From Conus ventricosus (Eukaryota > Mollusca > Gastropoda > Neogastropoda > Conidae): a stretch of 64,000 nt of DNA. Shown here one piece after another: positions 34,823 to 46,799 of the stretch. The stretch lies in NCBI GenBank assembly GCA_018398815.1, contig CM031618.1:53119828-53183827 (forward strand). Reading direction: 5' to 3'. A model generated the notes under the pieces. It searched no databases. It saw only the letters and a list, made by a program, of their open reading frames with translations, and was not told where the DNA came from. The position numbers and the translations under genes are program-made. Positions within the stretch are counted from its first letter, which is position 1, and the number at the start of each line of letters is the position of its first letter.

Positions 34823-36440
34823 CTGCGCGTGCCTGTACCCATCGTCAACACAGCGCAGGCCTCCAAGGGTGGTACAGGACTGCTCTAAAGGCGGGTGAAG
34901 ACGGTGCTTCTCTGGGTCCTCCCCCAGCACCTTCGGGTGTTTCTTTTTCTTCTTTGCCTTAACTAGGCTGACCCTGGAGAAAGGTCCAGTGACGGTGGGA
35001 AAGACCCACTGACCACAGGGAAAGTCCTGTCGACAGTGGGAAAGACTACAACTTTGGATTCTCTCTTGAGGGCACATAAGACCGTATGGCGAAAGCTTGG
35101 CTGTGTCTGGAGTGGCAACCGTCTTCATCTGTCCGTGGGCAGGGTGGTTGGTCTGTGGGGTGTGCTCGGCAGCTGGAGGGTGGTGTTTTTCGCCGGTGGG
35201 CTCTGCAGTCATGAAATACGGGCTGGTACACCCATGGGGATGCTACTTTAAGGCTGTTATGAGCTGCATCCTGTAGTCTAATTTACCTCTGTTCAGGAGC
35301 AGTTATGTCCCTTGATATCTTAATGGAGTGTCCTGCGCGTGCCTGTACCCATCGTCAACACAGCGCAGGCCTCCAAGGGTGGTACAGGACTGCTCTAAAG
35401 GCGGGTGAAGACGGTGCTTCTCTGGGTCCCTCCCCAGCACCTTCGGGTGTTTCTTTTCTCTTTGCCTTAACTAGGCTGACCCTGGAGAAAGGTCCAGTGA
35501 CGGTGGGGAAAGACCCACTGACCACAGGGAAAGTCCTGTCGACAGTGGGAAAGACTACAACTTTGGATTCTCTCTTGAGGGCACATAAGACCGTATGGCG
35601 AAAGCTTGGCTGTGTCTGGAGTGGCACCGTCTTCATCTGTCCGTGGGCAGGGGTGGTTGGGTCTGTGGGGTGTGCTCGGCAGCTGGAGGGTGGTGTTTTT
35701 CGCCGGTGGGCTCTGCAGTCATGAAATACGGGCTGGTACACCCATGGGGATGCTACTTTAAGGCTGTTATGAGCTGCATCCTGTAGTCTAATTTACCTCT
35801 GTTCAGGAGCAGTTATGTCCCTTGATATCTTAATGGAGTGTCCTGCGCGTGCCTGTACCCATCGTCAACACAGCGCAGGCCTCCAAGGGTGGTACAGGAC
35901 TGCTCTAAAGGCGGTGAAGACGGTGCTTCTCTGGTCCTCCCCAGCACCTTCGGGTGTTTCTTTTTCTTCTTTGCCTTAACTAGGCTGACCCTGGAGAAAG
36001 GTCCAGTGACGGTGGGAAAGACCCACTGACCACAGGGAAAGTCCTGTGACAGGGGGAAAGAAAAAATTTTTGGATTCTCTCTTGGGGGGCACATAAGACC
36101 GAAAAGGCGAAATTTGGCTGTGTCTGGGGGCACCGTCTTCACGCCGTGGGCGGTGGTTGGGTCGGGGGGTGTGCTGGGCACTGGGTGGTGTTTTTCGCCG
36201 GGGGGCTCGCGTCAGAAATGGGGCTGGACCCCATGGGATCCTTTAAGCTGTTATGACGCACCCGATCTAATTTACCTCTGTTCGGGACAGTTAGCCCCTT
36301 TGATACTTAAGGGAGTGCCCTGCGCGTCCCTTACCCATCGCAACACAGCGCAGGCCCCCAAGGGGTGGTACGGGACGCCTAAAGGCGGTGAAGACGGTGC
36401 TTCTCTGGGTCCTCCCAGCCCCTTGGGGTTTTTTCTTTTT
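34823..36440. repeat. ~510-bp tandem repeat (3+ units)
   Basis: Units begin CTGCGCGTGCC at 34,823, 35,333 and 35,843, with a degraded start at 36,320. Units 1 and 2 are almost identical. Each contains three GGGAAAG-containing sub-repeats near 150-210 bases in. The first ~140 bases match 15,340-15,480 of composite copy B, so the satellite seems to include a piece of that family. Unit 3 is good until ~36,045, then shows many single-base losses. Open frames here are not maintained between units. Confidence 0.93.
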
Positions 36441-36459
36441 TTTTTTTTTTCCTTTTTAT

Positions 36460-38600
36460 TCTAAAAAGCTTCAAACGTACTTAAAATTTTCAATCTTCTC
36501 CAGCAATTTTTTTTAAAAAACTTTAATATTTTTTAGAAAATTTTTAAGGCATTTTGGCAAACGTTCCAGTTACAAAACTCTTTACTGAACTTGAATCCCC
36601 CAAGTAGTATGAAACTGCAAAAATATTTTGCCTTCCGAATTTTTTTGTTCATCTTTTTTAACACCTCAAAAAAAATACCCCCCACTGTATGTCCGTTTGC
36701 TGTGAAATATTTTGAACACTTCAATCAAATCCCCCTAAAGCTACCTTTTAAAGATGCAAATTTAAGTAAATTTTTAACGCATAAACATTTTTGTACATCT
36801 TGCAAATTTAGTAGCCTTCTCTGACTCTTTCGTTGCATTGGCGTCTTTTCAATTTGGGGACCAATTAAATTGCCAATTCAAGATCGGTCAAACCCATAGT
36901 TTTTATAAACTTTAAAAACTTTTCTTATTGGGTAAAAAAATTCTTTTTTTAATCCAATCATTTTGGTTTGCTTATTTATACACTTTTAAATGTGAGATCA
37001 AAAGTAAATCTTTATCAAAGATTTAAAAACCCAATCCTTTTCTTCCTCACATTTCTGTACCAGCCATTTCCACCCTTTTCAGTTGTATTCATGTTCTGGA
37101 TTGTTTTCCAAAATCCAAAAATTTACATTTTCAACTTAAAAATAGATTTCCACTTTTCTACCATTTTGGGGGCAATTTAAATTTTCTTTCAACTATTTAG
37201 TTACTGATTGTCATATATTTTTTTTGTCATCATCAAAAATTTACAAAAAAAATTTACCCTCATCTGGGAAAGGGCATTTATAAAAAATAGTAAACATAAG
37301 TCCAAAATCTCCCTTTGGGGGAAAACCACCATAAAACCTTTCTCTGTCGCATACAGTTCCCCCCTTTCTCTTTTTTTTTTTTCTATTTACAAAAAAATCC
37401 TAAACCAGTTTAGCAACTTACCACATAAACCCATGCTTCCCTTTTTTCAAAATCCTCAGCGGGAAACCCTATCAAAAACTTTACGAAATCAAAGGGAAAA
37501 TTATATCAAAAGAGTACTTTTCTCTAGCATTTAATAAATCTTCCATAACTTCAATATTGTGATAGCCAGACCTTTTTTTTACGAAAGCCATGCTGTCATA
37601 CTGCAAAACAAATTATTACTGAATGAATACTATAACATCTCTTAAATGGATTCTAGCACTTTGCATGCAAGCAGGTTAACTTACCGGGCGATATTCCTGG
37701 CTCAATTTTGCCCTTTTTTTAAAATACAGTAACCGCCGATTTCCCGAGGGTAATTTCCTTCCTAATATTTATTATAAATCTTACTGAGCGTACAGCTAAC
37801 TCCTTATTAATTCTTTTAGAAATTTAGTGGGATTAAACAGCCCTCGCTTTAGACTGATTCAATTCAAACAAATTCTTCTCTACTGCGCTGAAATAATTAT
37901 TATATCGTAACTGAAATTCCATTAGATTTACTACATTTAATAAGATCAGTATGTTATTTGTATCTTCATTAGCAAAGACACTTGCGAAAAACTCATTTAA
38001 AACTTCAGCTTTCTCCATATCTGACTCGGCCAACCCTCCTTTACCATCATTTAGAGTATTTACCCCTGTGTTTACTTTTGTACGTTCTTGCACGTATTTC
38101 CAAAAACATTTGGGATTTTTTTTTTTACATTGTTCTGCTATTTTACGTTCATAAGCTTTCTTGTTGATTTGATTTCATTTTTGCTCTTATTTCGCATTCT
38201 TGCATATTTACTGTATTCTTTCCCATCTTTCGTCAATAAATACCTTGAAAAAGATATATTTTTTCTTAATCATTTTAAGCACTTATCATTCATCCAAAGT
38301 GGTTTAAGCATTTTATTTTGGCTACAAATAGTCTTTGGAATACATTCGTCCATACTTCTTAAAACTTCGCATTTTAAGACATTCCACATTTCCTCGACAT
38401 CCTGATCATTTGTAAGCAAGAAGTTGACACTCTCTGAAAGCATTTTCCTCATTTTATTATAGTCTCCTTTCTGTAAATCAAATTTGTACTTAGGGTTTTC
38501 TTTAGTCTTTTCTTTGGGAACATACAGTTCAAATGTTAAAATCAAGTGATCACTTTTACCCAAAGGTCACTATATTCAATATCAGAGATCAAGAACAATG
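36460..38600 (-). mobile_element. Decayed LINE with APE endonuclease end and RT remnants
   Basis: Reading the minus strand from 38,600: GKSDHLILTFEL (end of an APE-type endonuclease with its SDH motif), a linker ending IPKTICSQNKMLKPLWMN, EKAEVLNEFFASVF (38,093-37,833 block), EYRPVS (~37,700), a QYDSMAF block where QHGF is expected (~37,600), and scattered frames resembling the polymerase core to ~37,300. An end region with IRKAKYFCSF follows at 36,724-36,533. Only small pieces stay in frame. The style fits CR1/Jockey-like non-LTR elements. Homopolymer-like errors before ~37,560 may exaggerate the damage. Confidence 0.75.
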
Positions 38601-38654
38601 TGCCTGAAGCAAAACCAATAAACGAGCACATCCCATTTGTCTTGCTTATCACGG

Positions 38655-38850
38655 TCAGTGGGTATGTGTGGGTGTGTGTGTGCGTGTGCGCGCGCGTGCA
38701 TTGTGCATACATATATCAGAGTGGGTTACCGCCGTTGTGTGTGCGTGTGTGTGCGTGTGCGTTTGCGTGTGCGCGTGTGTGTACGTGCGTGTGTGTGCAT
38801 GCGCGCGCGTGTGTGTGCGCGAGTGCATGCGCAACCACACGTGTTTGTAT
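38655..38850. repeat. (GT)n/(GC)n-rich microsatellite
   Basis: Interrupted GT, GTGC and CGCG runs. Confidence 0.9.
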
Positions 38851-39280
38851 ATATGTGTATCCGTTTGTTTTTTATCGTAAATCTTAAACCGATTATATCC
38901 CATCCCAATTTTATGTTTTGCAAATATCTTCGATTCTTTTTTTCGTTTGTTTGTATGTGGGTTTTTTGTGTGTGTGTTTTTTTTGTTTGTTGTTGGGGTT
39001 TTTTTTTTTTTTTTGGGGGGGGGGTCTTTTTTAATTTAATACCAGCAAATTTTCGTTTTGAGTGTGCAGTCTATCTCTGTTTGTATGTCCATTTCTTGGT
39101 CTATCAATACATCAAAATTGCCAATACGTGAAATATTTACTGATCTAGCGGAAGCATGTCTCCAGTCTTACAGCTCTAGAGCAACAAACTCCTCAATTAG
39201 TCCTATGAAGTGCAAGACTAATGCGCTGCAAGTCTGAAACGCTGCAGGGCTAAACAGCTTTTGGTCTACAAACAGAAATA
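38851..39280. other. T-rich low complexity and unassigned DNA
   Basis: Poly-T/poly-G tracts at 38,970-39,026; otherwise nothing recognised. Confidence 0.4.
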
Positions 39281-39370
39281 ATTCACACGCGCACGCACGC
39301 ACACACAAACACGCACGCACACAAACGCGCGCGCGCGCGCAACACACACACACACACATGCACGCACGCG
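39281..39370. repeat. (CA)n/(CGCA)n microsatellite
   Basis: CA and CGCA runs with a pure CG block. Confidence 0.93.
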
Positions 39371-39424
39371 CACACATATTTACCTCACACCCATTCATTT
39401 TTGTGAAAAAGTCCTTAACCAGCC

Positions 39425-39760
39425 GCATGGTGTGGGTGATTAGCACTGCAGATTTTGCGCCGGGCGGTCGTACGTTCAAATCCCATCACTCGCATTTACT
39501 GATTGGATGCTTCCTCGGCCGGCTCTTCCCCACAAGTGGCATGCAATATGGGCTTCGATGAGAACATGGAACCCTACAGTCCAGCTTCATCCACCCAATG
39601 GAAGCGTCTCTGGAGTGTGTGGTTCAGATTTTCTGGCCAACACCGCAGGTGTCGGTATCTCCTGGACCTGGTCGACGCCGGGATACAGTATGAAAGTAAA
39701 CCTTGAGAACGGCCCTGTCATGCAGTCTCTGGCCAGAATAGACATTCCACATCATTAGCT
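39425..39760 (+). mobile_element. Possible second tRNA-derived SINE family
   Basis: TGGTGTGGGTG followed ~35 bases later by CGTTCAAATCCCA has the spacing and sequence of Pol III A and B boxes, and the bases after it look like a retroposon body. Only one copy is in the window and no flanking duplication was found. Confidence 0.35.
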
Positions 39761-40204
39761 TTATCATCAGCATCCTCACTGATCATTATCTTCAAAGACA
39801 ACGTCTCAAAGCCTGTGACTCATCATGTCGTGACGACTACAGTTTCCTTTCCCCTCTTTATCTTCGTGACCCGTGACGAGCTCGTCAACATCGTCGGCAA
39901 GTTCATGGGGACCGTTGCTGCACAGACGTTGTGACGCCCTACGAAAGGAGATACTCTCTCTCTCATGGTAGTTCTGCGACTTCGCAATGATGGTCGTCAG
40001 TAGGGCGGGGCTGTGTAGCGGGTGTCCTGCGTAGTATGTTGGATCGGAACAGGCACCTCGGAACACCGGCGAAATGACCTGGCCGCAGTGCAGCGTCTCT
40101 TGCGGTTGGTTGTCTCACGACGACTTGGCATTTATTTTTCATCGCTGTGAGGGACGGGCAGGAATGTGCCGCGTTTGGAGCAATGTCCACGGAAGCCGAG
40201 ATAT
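39761..40204. other. Unassigned stretch
   Basis: No gene or repeat is recognised. A C run at 40,205-40,225 and A-rich sequence follow. Confidence 0.35.
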
Positions 40205-40387
40205 CCCCCCCCCCCCCCCCCCCCCGAAAAAAAAGAAAGAAAAAGCCCAAACGAAACGAAACGTTAAAATAAATAGAAACATTACGTCTTCATCCATCCA
40301 ACCACACACACACACACACACGCTCGCGCTTGCGCGCGCGCGCACACAGACACAGACTAATATATTATTATAGAGTGTTGGGATTTG

Positions 40388-40560
40388 CATGATGTGAAAC
40401 ATTTTACAACAGACTCCATGAAAATCTTGTTCAGAGATGTCTCAACTGATGTGATCTATGAAATTCTGAACCAGATTAACATTTTTCATCTGATCTAAGA
40501 TTTTATGGGAGAAAGATTTTTAACGATAGTTCCGGTGTGTTTTTAGGAGTATTTCAAATG
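40388..40560 (+). mobile_element. LINE 3' end, copy 2
   Basis: VKHFTTDSMKILFRDVSTDV and EILNQINIFHLI then stop match the C-terminus encoded at 31,625-31,760 on the minus strand, and the untranslated bases after the stop also match. Truncated to the last ~40 codons. Confidence 0.78.
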
Positions 40561-40592
40561 GTTGTGTGAATGGGGTTTTTTTATGACGCGAG

Positions 40593-40631
40593 TCGAGTGC
40601 CGTGCCGTGCCGTGCCGTGCCGTGCCGTGCC

Positions 40632-40668
<37 letters not shown>

Positions 40669-40705
40669 AACACACATTTAAGCACACACACACACAACCA
40701 CCCCG
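40593..40705. repeat. (CCGTG)n and (CA)n repeats
   Basis: About seven CCGTG pentanucleotides (40,596-40,631) lead into CA runs. Confidence 0.93.
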
Positions 40706-40860
40706 CAATAGCGGTCTGATTCTAAACATTCGCTCGATTTACCTCCGAACTGTACAATATACGGAAAAGTTATATCGAATACAAGAACGCAACATCAATC
40801 TTTATCAAACCACAGTTTCATACAAAGGCAGCATTTTCGTCTGATGCAGTGGTGTAATAT

Positions 40861-40863
<3 letters not shown>

Positions 40864-40920
<57 letters not shown>

Positions 40921-41113
40921 CGCGGGAGAAAGAGAGAACGCGTTTGCGTGCGTGCGTACATGCATGCGTGCGTGCGTGCGTGTGTGTGTGTGTGGGTGCG
41001 TGCGTGTGTGTGTGCTTGCGTGTGCGAGTGTTCATGTGGCTTTCAATTTTTTGTGCACGCGCGCGGGTGTGTGTGCGTGCGTGTGTGTACGTGCGTTTGG
41101 GGGGGGGGGGGGG
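40864..41113. repeat. (GA)n, (GT)n and poly-G tracts
   Basis: GA (40,864-40,918), interrupted GT/GTGC (40,945-41,100) and a 13-14 base G run. Confidence 0.92.
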
Positions 41114-41147
41114 TTCTCTCTGTGTGGGCTCAGAGAGACTGAGAAAG

Positions 41148-41202
41148 AGAGGGTGTTGTGTGTTGGTGAAATATGGTGTGTGTAAAAGTGAGAAGAAGAA
41201 AC

Positions 41203-41253
<51 letters not shown>

Positions 41254-41350
41254 GTTGTGCGTTTGTGTGTTGGTGAAATATGGTGTGTGTAAAAGTGAGA
41301 AAAAGAAACAGACAGACATGGTGTGTTTAAAAGTGAGAAGAAGAAACACA
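41148..41350. repeat. ~100-bp tandem repeat containing (GA)n
   Basis: GTTGGTGAAATATGGTGTGT and GTAAAAGTGAGAA occur at ~41,161 and ~41,269, with a third partial copy at ~41,318. The GA tract in the first unit accounts for most of the spacing. Confidence 0.85.
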
Positions 41351-41791
41351 GACAAACGGTAGGGAAGAGGGTGAAGAGGCTCCGAAAATGGTTTTCTTGG
41401 ACGTATCATTCAAACTAAGAAAATAATGGATTAATATTAAAAATCAAAAAATCCAAAAGTCGAGAAAGAACAACACACATCAAAGGTGAGCCGACATATA
41501 CAACATATCCTTCCTCCGTCATTCTCTCTCTCCTCTCTCTCTCCCTTTCTCTTCCCGTCTGTCTATCTACTTCTCTCTGTCGGTGTCCGTCTGTCCGTCT
41601 CTCTCCTCTCTCTCCCTTGCCCCTCTCTCTCTAACCTCCCCCCCCCCCCCCCCTCTCTCTCTCTCTCAATGCACATGCATGACGATCTCCCCTCTCCCCC
41701 GCACACACACACACACACGAACCATGGCTCTTTTGTTTTCGCAATCTTCGGCAGTTCTCTCACCTATCAGTGGCTTACACAGATTGCGGCG
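41351..41791. other. Unassigned, pyrimidine-rich in part
   Basis: CT/C-rich low complexity at 41,520-41,670 and a short CA run; no gene is recognised. Confidence 0.4.
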
Positions 41792-41928
41792 CACTCCATG
41801 TCTCCTGCAGGGTTAGTTGTCAGTGTAACAAAGAGGAATTGTACAGTGTGTGGAGATGGCACTCCATGTCTCCTACAGGGTCAGTTGTCAGTTAACAAAG
41901 AGGAATTGAACAGTGCGTGGAGACTGGC
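41792..41928. repeat. 68-bp two-copy tandem duplication
   Basis: CACTCCATGTCTCCT starts at 41,792 and 41,860 and both copies run through AACAAAGAGGAATTG. The frame across it lacks any domain I recognise and is probably not coding. Confidence 0.85.
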
Positions 41929-42221
41929 AGACGTGTGGAAACTGTTGATGCTGCCCATGCTGGTGGTGGTGGTGGTGATGGTGTACCTCGTTTACCATTC
42001 TTCTGGCTACCTGACCGGGTTTTTAGGTAGCCATCCCACCATGACTGGCTACATACTGTATGACCGACTACACCAACTGGTGGCAGGCCACCGCAGCCTT
42101 TTTGTAAATAGCTTCTTTTTTTGTGACATGGCACTCGATGTTGACGGTCCACTTAACATTCTGCCAACACCTTGACATGCCGCACGATGTAGACTACCCA
42201 CCATGCGTGCTCCCTCTGCCC

Positions 42222-43470
42222 ACAATAAGACACCCACGTCACGCCCTTCGTCTGCACCCCCTCTGTCTCAATAAAACACCCACGTCACGCCCTTCATCTG
42301 CACCCCCTCTGTCTCAATAAGACACCCACGTCACGCCCTTCTTCCGTGATCCCTCTGTCTCAATAAGACACCCACGTCACGCCCTTCTTCCGTGCCCCCC
42401 CCCCCCCCCCCCTGTCTCAATAAGACACCCTCGTTACGCCCTTCGTCCGTGCCCCCTCTGTCTCAATAAGACACCCACGTCACGTCCTTCATCCGTGCCC
42501 CCTCTGTCTCAATAAGACACCCACGTCACGCCCTTCGTCCGTGCCCCCTCTGTCTCAATAAGACACCCACGTCACGTCCTTCATCCGTGCCCCCTCTGTC
42601 TCAATAAGACACCCACGTCACGCCCTTCATCTGCACCCCCTCTGTCTCAATACGACACCCACGTCACGCCCTTCATCTGCACCCCCTCTGTCTCAATAAG
42701 ACACCCACGTCACGTCCTTCATCCGCGACCCCTCTGTCTCAATAAGACACCCACGTCACGCCCTTCATCTGCACCCCCTTTGTCTCAATAAGACACCCAC
42801 GTCACGTCCTTCATCCGCAACCTCTCTGTCTCAATAAGACACCCTCGTCACGCCCTTCATCCGTGCCCCCTCTGTCTCAGTAAGACACCCACGTCACGCC
42901 CTTCATCCGTGCTCCCTCTGTCTTAATAAGACACCCACGTCACGCCCTTCATCCGTGCCCCCTCCGTCTCAATAAGACACCCACGTCACGCCCTTCATCT
43001 GCACCCCCTCTGTCTCAATAAGACACCCACGTCACGTCCTTCATCCGTGCCCCCTCTGTCTCAATAAGACACCCACGTCACGTCCTTCATCCGCAACCCC
43101 TGTCTCAATAAGACACCCACATCACGCCCTTCATCTGCACACCTCCCCCCCCCCCTGTCTCAATAAGACACCCACGTCACGCCGCTCATCTGCACCCCCT
43201 CTGTCTCAATACAACACCCACGTCACGCCCTTTATCCGCCCCCTCTGTCTCAATAAGACACCCACGTCACACCCTTCATCTGTGTCCCCTCTGTCTCAAT
43301 AAGACACCCACGTCACGCCCTTCGTCTGCACCCCCCTGCCGCAATAAGACACCCACGTCACGCCCTTCTTCCGTGCCCCCTCTGTCTCAATAAGACACCC
43401 ACGTCACGCCCTTCATCCGTGCCCCCTCTTCTCAACAAGACACCCACGTCACGTCCTTCATCCGCAACCC
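42222..43470. repeat. 46-bp minisatellite
   Basis: About 27 units contain TCTGTCTCAATAAGACACCC and ACGTCACGCCCTTCATC. Poly-C runs interrupt it at ~42,395 and ~43,147. Each unit carries CCCACGTCACG, whose complement contains TGACGTG, a bZIP (CRE/UPRE-like) core. Confidence 0.96.
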
Positions 43471-45680
43471 CATCTACATCTCCCTTACCCCAACACAACA
43501 TACTTTTCATTTGCTTCTCCCCTCCCCCCTTCCTACACACACCTATCCATAACGCGCTGTGCGTCCACCCCACCCCTTCCCCTGTTAGACCATTCATGTT
43601 TACAAGCTCCTTCCTCCCCATCCATGCGCATCAATACCCCCCCCCCCCTCCTCCCGCATATATGTCCATCCATTTCTCACGCTGCGTCCACTCTACCCCT
43701 CTCCCCCCCCCCCCCCCCCCCTCCAGTTTGCCCAACCATGTCACACCCTTCACGTGCGCCCCGTCTTACCCAATACACCTACCATGTCACGCCCCCTCTG
43801 CCCCAATCAGCCCTCCATGTCACGCCATTCATCAGTCCTTTCCTCCGCCCACACACACCCCCTTCATCCGCCCCTCTACCCGAATACACCCACCACGTCA
43901 CGCCCTTCATCCGTGCCCCCACTACGCCCATTATGTCACGCCCTTCAGAGGCGCCCGCTCTACCCCAACGTGCCCGCCACGTCGCGCCCTTCATCCGCCC
44001 CCTCTGCCCTTCATGTCACGCCCTGAAAAATCAGCCTTCCCCGTCCTTCCACTATCCCACCAATGTCAGGCACTGAAAACCCCACCTTATCCCATAGTCT
44101 CGCCCACCCATGTCACACCCTGAAATTGATGCACCCTCCTCCCTCCCCCATTCCGCCACCTCTTATCATAATCTGAAATCTGGGCCGCCAACCTTCCCCC
44201 ATTGAAAGCCCTAAACTCTGCACTCCCACCAAAGTCACACACCCTGCATGCGCGTCCCCTGCACTCCCCCCACCCATGTCATGCCCTGCACCCCCCACCC
44301 GTATCATGTCGTGCACCTGTTCACCCACTCATGTCACAGCCTGCATTTGAACCCCTCCCTACCTCCGCCCCCCCTCCCATGCCACGTGTGTGCCCTGAAT
44401 CCATGCCCCCCTCTGCTCCAATACGCCTACTCACGCCACGCCCTTCCTCTGCGCCCCCTCTGTCTGATGCACCCACCTTCGTCACGCCCTTCATTCGCCC
44501 TCTCAAACTACACACCCACTGACGTCACGCCTTTCATCCGCGCCCCCTCCGCCCCCAAATGGCCACCTACTTATGTCCTTTATCCACACACCTTCTTCCC
44601 AAGTACGTCCACCCTGTGTGTCACACCCTGCATTGTCGCCCCCCCCCCCCCCCCCCCCTTACGACTACACATGGCTGGCCCTGAACTCTTCAAGTTCCCC
44701 TTCTCATGTCATGTACTTTACCCTCGTGCATGTCACGCCTTGAAATCTGTGCATCCTGTACGCCCACCAATGGCACACCCTGCATCCTCACTATCTATGT
44801 CATGCTCTAAAGTCCATGTCCCCGTGCCCAAATCCATGTCACGACCCAAAATCAGCCTCCCCCACCCTTCAGCTACCCCACCCACGTCAGGTGCCGAAAA
44901 CCCCACCCCCATGGTCTCACCCAGGTCACGCCCTGAAATTGACGCGTCCACCTCCCCCCCCCCCCCCCCCCCCCCCCCCCACACCTGTACCCCAACCTAT
45001 GTCATGATCTGAAATCCACGGCCCCTACTGTGAAGCCCCAAGATCCTAACTCCAACGAACACCATCCACGTTATGCCCTGCATTAATACCCCCAATCCCC
45101 CCCCCCCCTTTTAATGCCCTGTATTCGCACCCCTCCCCCCCCCCCCCCCGGCATGCCCTGTATTCGCCACCGCCGCACCCTCACAAATGTCACACGCTGT
45201 ATCCGAGTCCTCCATACCCACCACCATGGCGAGCACGGCATCCGTGACCCCCTCACCCCCATCCATGTCACCCCCTGCATTCAAGACGCCCTATCCGTGG
45301 TGTACACTGTATCCATGTCCCCAGTACCCCACACATACCCTGCAGGCGCGCCTGCGCGCCTTCCCACCCACCCCTCCCTCATACGTATGCCCATACATAT
45401 CGCGCCCTACGTACGTGCCTCTCCTCCCTCTGCTCCCCTACCCCAATCCCCTTCCCCTCTGCCCCAATACGCCCACCCCTGTCACGCATTGCATCCCCAC
45501 CTTCTGCTCCAACACACTCACCACTTCACGCCCTTCACCTGTACCCCCCCCCCCCCCCCCAAAGCACAGATACGCCTACCATGTCAAGCCCTGAAATCCG
45601 CACTCCATGTACTCCCCCCCCCCCCCCCCCCCCACCCACCTGTCACGCCCTGCAATCGCGACCGCCGTACCCCTGTCTGT
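43471..45680. repeat. Degenerate C-rich relative of the 46-bp array
   Basis: CATGTCACGCCCT- and CACGTCACGCCC-like motifs recur at irregular spacing among C-rich sequence and poly-C runs of up to ~24 bases. This looks like an old, diverged part of the same satellite. The long Pro/His/Cys frames are artefacts. Confidence 0.75.
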
Positions 45681-46600
45681 CATGCGCTATATTCCCGTCC
45701 TTTATACCCGCTACCATGTTGTACGCTGTATTCCCGTCCTTTATACCCGAAACCGTGTTGTACGCTGCATTCCCGTCCTTTATACCCGCTACCATGTTGT
45801 ACGCTGCATTCCCGTCCTTTATACCCGCTACCATGTTGTACGCTGCATTCCCGTCCTTTATACCCGAATCCATGTTGTATGCTGCATTCCCGTCCTTTAT
45901 ACCCGCTACCATGTTGTACGCTGCATTCCCGTCCTTTATACACGCTACCATGTTGTACGCTGCATTCCCGTCCTTTATACCCGCTACCATGTTGTACGCT
46001 GCATTCCCGTCCTTTATACCCGAAACCATGTGTACGCTGCATTCCCGTCCTTTATACCCGAAACCATGTTGTACGCTGCATTCCCACCCTGTCTACCCGC
46101 TACCATGTTGTACACTGCATTCCTGTCCTTTATACCCGAAACCATGTTGTACGCTGCATTCCCGTCCTTTATACCCGCTACCATGTTGTACGCTGCATTC
46201 CCGTCCTTTATACCCGAAACCATGTTGTACACTGCATTCCCGTCCTTTATACCCGCTACCATGTTGTACGCTGCATTCCCGTCCTTTATACCCGAAACCA
46301 TGTTGTACACTGCATTCCCGTCCTTTATACCAGCTACCATGTTGTACGCTGCATTCCCGTCCTTTATACCCGAAACCATGTTGTACACTGCATTCCCGTC
46401 CTTTATACCCGCTACCATGTTGTACGCTGCATTCCCGTCCTTTATACCCGAAACCATGTTGTACACTGCATTCCCGTCCTTTATACCCGCTACCATGTTG
46501 TACACTGCATTCCCGTCCTTTATACCCGATACCATGTTGTACGCCGCATTCCCGTCCTTTACACCCGAAACCATGTTGTACGCTGCATCCGCCACCTCAT
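45681..46600. repeat. 39-bp minisatellite with 78-bp higher-order form
   Basis: About 24 units contain GCATTCCCGTCCTTTATACC and ATGTTGTACGCT. From ~46,170 to 46,480 units strictly alternate between CCGCTACC followed by TACGCTG and CCGAAACC followed by TACACTG, giving a 78-bp dimer. Because 39 is divisible by three, long frames run through it on both strands; they are not genes. Confidence 0.96.
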
Positions 46601-46672
46601 ACCCATGGCATACTCTGCATCTGCGTCTCACGTATCTCAATACGTCATACCCTGTATTTGCTTCTCATCTCC

Positions 46673-46673
<1 letters not shown>

Positions 46674-46707
<34 letters not shown>
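46674..46707. repeat. Poly-C run
   Basis: About 34 consecutive C, the longest homopolymer in the window. Confidence 0.9.
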
Positions 46708-46708
<1 letters not shown>

Positions 46709-46799
46709 ACGTACGGCCATCCTTGTCACGACCAGCATCCTCTCCCCATGTACTTCTCCGACAATGTCACGCCCTGCATTTGTGCCTCACCGTTGGCCC

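Noticed and set aside
41486..42175. 229-residue frame with a hydrophobic Val-rich segment that could be a membrane helix
   Set aside because: The Val run comes from a short (GGT)n tract and the frame crosses a 68-bp duplication and CT-rich low complexity.
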